NCBI RefSeq assembly: GCF_003318275.1
Contig: NZ_QOCH01000003.1
Coordinates: 408,532-472,531 of the forward strand
From: Marinobacter sp. F3R11
GTDB taxonomy: Bacteria > Pseudomonadota > Gammaproteobacteria > Pseudomonadales > Oleiphilaceae
Length of the DNA stretch: 64,000 bases
Direction of reading: 5' to 3'
How positions within the stretch are numbered: the first letter of the stretch is position 1; every line of letters starts with the position of its first letter. The position numbers and the translations under genes are program-made. Under the pieces are notes generated by a model. It worked only from the letters and a program-made list of their open reading frames with translations, was not told the DNA's origin and did not search any database. This document shows, piece after piece, positions 60,792 to 64,000 of this stretch.

Positions 60792-62159
60792 ATGAAGCAG
60801 ACGTCTGGCCTGGCTCCTGTGGATCTGTCCGGGGCGACATTATCGTCGCTACTTGATGGAATACATCAGAACATGTGGACTGCGAGCCAGTTGCTCGAAG
60901 CCTGTCAGGACAATATTGACCAGTATGATGACTCTGCCAGTCAGGTTTATACGGCCCGCTTTGACCGCACAGCGAAAGCTGAAGCGACTTCCATAGACGC
61001 ACTCCAGAAAGGCAAGGTTCCTCTGGGCGAACTTGCCGGGCTGCCGATAGCCCTCAAGGTTCTGTTTGATGTTGCCGGTGAGGTAACGCACTCCGGGTCG
61101 AAATGGTGGTCTCGGCAGGCGCAGAGTGATGCGTTGGTCGTTTCCCGCTTGCGCCAGGCCGGGGCGGTTATTACCGGACACACCAACATGACGGAGTTTG
61201 CTTACTCCGGACTCGGGCTTAATCCCCACTATGGCACGCCAGTAAATCCGCTTGCGCCAGGCCGGATATGCGGCGGTTCCTCGTCGGGAGCTGCAGCGGC
61301 GGTAGCCCAGGGCATGGCGGTTGCTGCCATTGGTAGTGATACGGGTGGCTCTGTTCGAATTCCGGCTGCATTTTGTGGCCTTGTTGGCTTCAAGCCCTCC
61401 CAGCAACGCATACCCCGTGAGGGTGTATTCCGTTTATCCCAAAGCCTTGATTCCATAGGACCTATCGCCCGCAGCGTAGATTGCTGTGAGCGCCTGGATG
61501 CGGTTATGGCTGGCGAACGCTGGCAAAAACGCAGGCCGGCAGACCTGCGTGGTCGCCGTTTTGTGGTCCCGACCAATTACATGCTGGATGAAACGTCCCC
61601 GGGGATTGCCGAAGCGTTCGCCCGTAGCCTCCGTAAACTGCGCGAGAGCGGTGCCCTGATTGTGGAAGCGCAGGTGCCAGTGCTGGATACGTTGCCTGAG
61701 CTCCTGAAGGGTGGGGGGCTTACAGCGGCAGAAGGTTATCACGTGCACCGACACTGGTTGCAGCAACACGGAGAGGATTATGACCCGCAGATACGCCAGC
61801 GAATGGAGCGGGGCGCCAGCATCAGCGCGGCTGATTACCTGGATTTACTACACCTCCGTGCCGAACGTAAAACCCAGGCAGAGCAATGGCTTGGCGATTA
61901 TGACGGGCTGCTTGCACCTACCGTAGCCATTGAGCCGCCCCTGTTGACAGAATTAGAGAAGGACGTGGACTACGCACGGCTGAACCTCCTTGTTCTGAGA
62001 AACACAACGGTGGCGAACCTGCTTGATCTGTGTGCGATCACGCTCCCGAACCATCGGGAGGGCGATCTGCCCAGTGGCCTGATGCTGGTTGGCCGTAATG
62101 GCTCAGACAAGGATGTGCTTGGTATTGCACAGGCGGTGGAAAAGGCACTGAAACCATGA
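60792..62159 (+). CDS. Amidase-signature family hydrolase
   Basis: 455-residue amidase (GatA/allophanate-hydrolase superfamily). The Ser-cisSer-Lys triad is visible: K89 in PIALKVLFDV, the cis-serine in GGSSSGAAAAVA (161-172) and nucleophile S187 in GSDTGGSVRIPAAFCG. It lacks the extra C-terminal domain of AtzF. Its ATGA overlap with pxpB, which in turn overlaps pxpC, indicates one operon with a joint substrate. Allophanate, 5-oxoproline-derived or other amides are possible; the substrate is unknown. Confidence 0.85.
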   Translation: MKQTSGLAPVDLSGATLSSLLDGIHQNMWTASQLLEACQDNIDQYDDSASQVYTARFDRTAKAEATSIDALQKGKVPLGELAGLPIALKVLFDVAGEVTHSGSKWWSRQAQSDALVVSRLRQAGAVITGHTNMTEFAYSGLGLNPHYGTPVNPLAPGRICGGSSSGAAAAVAQGMAVAAIGSDTGGSVRIPAAFCGLVGFKPSQQRIPREGVFRLSQSLDSIGPIARSVDCCERLDAVMAGERWQKRRPADLRGRRFVVPTNYMLDETSPGIAEAFARSLRKLRESGALIVEAQVPVLDTLPELLKGGGLTAAEGYHVHRHWLQQHGEDYDPQIRQRMERGASISAADYLDLLHLRAERKTQAEQWLGDYDGLLAPTVAIEPPLLTELEKDVDYARLNLLVLRNTTVANLLDLCAITLPNHREGDLPSGLMLVGRNGSDKDVLGIAQAVEKALKP

Positions 62160-62869
62160 GCCTGAAGCCGGTGCTTGAGTCGGCCGGGCTCGACGGCTGG
62201 ATCATAAGACTGTTTGAAGTTATCGACGAACACAATCTGCCCTGGTTATCCGCACTGTCGCACCGGTGCGAACAGGAGTTTGGCGATGCCCTGGTCGATC
62301 TGGTGCCTTCCTATACGACACTTCTGGTTGTGTTCAATCCATTGGAGGTGTCCCCACAACAGGCCCGGGCGATGATTTGCCGGATACTGGCTGATCTGGA
62401 ACCGGAAGACAGCACGCACACCGGCGAGATACACGAACTTCCAACCTGGTACGACCTCAGTGTAGGGCCTGAACTGCAACGAGTAGCTGCGCAAGCGGGT
62501 ATGTCGGTAAGTGATGTGATCAAGGCTCATAGCCAGCAGGTGTATCGGGTATTTGCTCTGGGGTTTGCCCCCGGATTTGCCTTTATGGGATTAACCGACC
62601 CCCGGCTTGAGTGCGCAAGACTGGATACACCCCGCCGGCTGGTGCCTCCGGGCAGTGTGGCCATGGCCGGCCGCCAGACAGCTGCATACCCGACAGCAAC
62701 CCCCGGAGGCTGGAACCTGTTAGGGCGTACCACTGCGAGCCTGTTTGACCGTAACCGCGAGGGCTTCAGTCTATTGCGTGTCGGAGACCAGGTGCGTTTT
62801 GTACCTGTGAGCCGTGAAGAATTTGAACGCGAAGGCGGAGATGCCAGGCCCATGGAGCCCTTGGCATGA
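62156..62869 (+). CDS. pxpB: 5-oxoprolinase subunit B family protein (PxpB/KipI, AHS1)
   Basis: 237-residue protein of the KipI/AHS1 family. It shows VPSYTTLLVVFNP, FALGFAPGFAFMGLTDPRL, PRRLVPPGSVAMAGRQTAAYPTATPGGWNLLGRT. PxpB is one part of the ATP-dependent 5-oxoprolinase PxpABC, and the same fold occurs in the carboxyltransferase half of urea carboxylase. It overlaps the amidase gene by four bases and pxpC by four bases. Confidence 0.88.
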   Translation: MSLKPVLESAGLDGWIIRLFEVIDEHNLPWLSALSHRCEQEFGDALVDLVPSYTTLLVVFNPLEVSPQQARAMICRILADLEPEDSTHTGEIHELPTWYDLSVGPELQRVAAQAGMSVSDVIKAHSQQVYRVFALGFAPGFAFMGLTDPRLECARLDTPRRLVPPGSVAMAGRQTAAYPTATPGGWNLLGRTTASLFDRNREGFSLLRVGDQVRFVPVSREEFEREGGDARPMEPLA

Positions 62870-63828
62870 GACATCCGGCCAACCCTGAACCCTGCATTGA
62901 AGTGCTGCGTGCGGGCCCTCTTGCTCTGCTGCAGGACAGCGGAAGATTTGGCGTACGTCATCTTGGTGTTACTCAGGGTGGCCCGGCGGATCTGTATTCA
63001 TGGGCATGGGCAAACCACCTGACAGGTAATCCCTGGGGTGCAGCCAGCCTGGAGATAACCTTTGGTGGCTTGCAACTGGTTGCCGGAAGAGATCTGCAAA
63101 TAGCTATTACCGGTGCTGATCTGGGGGCTACCATAGATCGAAAACCTGTCCCGCTCTGGCAAAGGGTAAGCTGGAAAGAAGGCGAGACCCTGGCTTTTGC
63201 TTCCCCGGTATGCGGGCTTCGGGCATATCTGGCGGTATGCGGTGGGTTTGTAGCAGAGCCGGTATTGGGGAGTGTTGCTGCTGTAACCCGGGAAGAGCTT
63301 GGAGGCTTCTGCGGCATGGGCGCCAAACTGGCAACAGGCGACCAGTTGTATGTATACAACAATGGTCAGCATGGCGGGGAAGGGCCCGAGCAGGCACCCC
63401 GGGAGGCCATACCGGATTTTGGTCAGCCCGCTGTTCTGGATCTCCTGCCGGGCGCCCAGGTTGCGCATTTTACCGGCCGCAGTCTGTTCGATGCGTTTAA
63501 TAGCTGGTGGCAGGTAGATGATCGTGCGGATCGCATGGGCGTGCGCCTGACCGGCCCCAGGCTGAATTGCAAAATCAGCACCCTTGTTTCAGAAGGTATT
63601 AATCTTGGTGGCGTACAGGTGCCGCCGGACGGACAGCCGATCATCCTGCTGAATGACCGTCAGACCATTGGCGGCTATCCCCGGTTGGGCGCTCTTTCGC
63701 CATTGTCTTCCGCCCGGCTGGCTCAGTGTTTACCGAAAGAAAAAATCAGGCTGGTGGCCAAAGGAAGTGAGGCTGCGCTTGCAGAGTACCGGTCGTTCAG
63801 GGCTTTTTTTAACACGGCTTCGGGCTAG
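62866..63828 (+). CDS. pxpC: 5-oxoprolinase subunit C family protein (PxpC/KipA, AHS2)
   Basis: 320-residue biotin-dependent-carboxyltransferase-like protein (AHS2). It contains ALLQDSGRFGVRHLGVTQGGPAD, SLEITFGGLQL, LRAYLAVCGGFVAEPVLGS and DRMGVRLTGPRL, with the family segment SEGINLGGVQVPPDGQPIILLNDRQTIGGYPRLG. It is the partner of PxpB. No pxpA (LamB/YcsF) gene follows: the operon ends here, facing a minus-strand gene. Confidence 0.88.
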   Translation: MRHPANPEPCIEVLRAGPLALLQDSGRFGVRHLGVTQGGPADLYSWAWANHLTGNPWGAASLEITFGGLQLVAGRDLQIAITGADLGATIDRKPVPLWQRVSWKEGETLAFASPVCGLRAYLAVCGGFVAEPVLGSVAAVTREELGGFCGMGAKLATGDQLYVYNNGQHGGEGPEQAPREAIPDFGQPAVLDLLPGAQVAHFTGRSLFDAFNSWWQVDDRADRMGVRLTGPRLNCKISTLVSEGINLGGVQVPPDGQPIILLNDRQTIGGYPRLGALSPLSSARLAQCLPKEKIRLVAKGSEAALAEYRSFRAFFNTASG

Positions 63829-63958
63829 CGTACGAACAAAGCTGCCAGTCTCGCAGTACTAAAGAAGTGGGTTATCCTGTATCTTTGTCGAATTAACCAG
63901 CGCAGAAATATCAAGGAAGATAAGAGACTGTCAGCCTACACTCTTTTCGCCCGCTAAC

Positions 63959-64000
63959 TCAGAAGAACCTCGCAATGCCCACGACCATGTTGTCTGCCTT
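63959..64000 (-). CDS. C-terminal end of a probable outer-membrane protein (partial)
   Basis: The last 13 codons of a minus-strand frame that enters from beyond the window: KADNMVVGIARFF and stop. A terminal phenylalanine after an amphipathic strand is characteristic of beta-barrel outer-membrane proteins. Nothing more can be said from 42 bases. Confidence 0.35.
   Translation of the reverse strand, partial: KADNMVVGIARFF

Overview
The window is the replication-origin region of a gammaproteobacterial chromosome. Gene order (gyrB-recF-dnaN-dnaA / oriC / rpmH-rnpA-yidD-yidC-mnmE, then mnmG-rsmG-parA-parB-atpIBEFHAGDC-glmU-glmS), base composition and protein wording most resemble Marinobacter or a close marine relative. 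The assignment rests on recalled family sequences, not on a search.

Layout. 1-2364: a GabT-type aminotransferase and a VC0807-family membrane protein, closed by a bidirectional terminator. 2384-10024 (minus strand): gyrB, recF, an ABC1/UbiB-like kinase gene lodged between recF and dnaN, dnaN and dnaA. Two perfect parS-type palindromes lie inside recF. 10025-10699: oriC, with four consensus DnaA boxes and an AT-rich flank. 10700-14772: rpmH, rnpA, yidD, yidC, mnmE. 14831-30835: about 16 kb of accessory genes splitting the usual mnmE-mnmG pair: a soluble CZB chemoreceptor, a large Ig/YCF48 lipoprotein flanked by 104-bp direct repeats, ychJ, a DUF2959 lipoprotein, a TonB receptor, a di-haem peroxidase, a periplasmic binding protein, an RND pump, an EAL protein and a probable MFS gene fossil. 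30823-30993: a second DnaA-box cluster ahead of mnmG. 31174-46287: mnmG, rsmG, parAB, the whole F1Fo ATP synthase operon, glmU and glmS.

46288-51955 is a scar-rich zone. Twenty-five bases past the glmS stop, exactly at attTn7, sits a Tn7-type transposon end followed by decayed tnsA and tnsB remnants. Beyond it are an ELWxxDGT-repeat lipoprotein, a hybrid histidine kinase convergent with a LuxR-type regulator, and an IS66 transposase fragment.

51956-60588 is a compact zinc-starvation island. It holds DUF1826, a COG0523 GTPase, spare HisI, gamma-carbonic anhydrase and FolE2 enzymes, Zur, ZnuA, ZnuCB and an M23 peptidase. They are arranged around two near-identical Zur-type palindromes in divergent promoters. 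60792-63828 is an amidase-PxpB-PxpC operon without pxpA, followed by the last codons of a probable outer-membrane protein on the minus strand. No rRNA, tRNA or CRISPR array was recognised.
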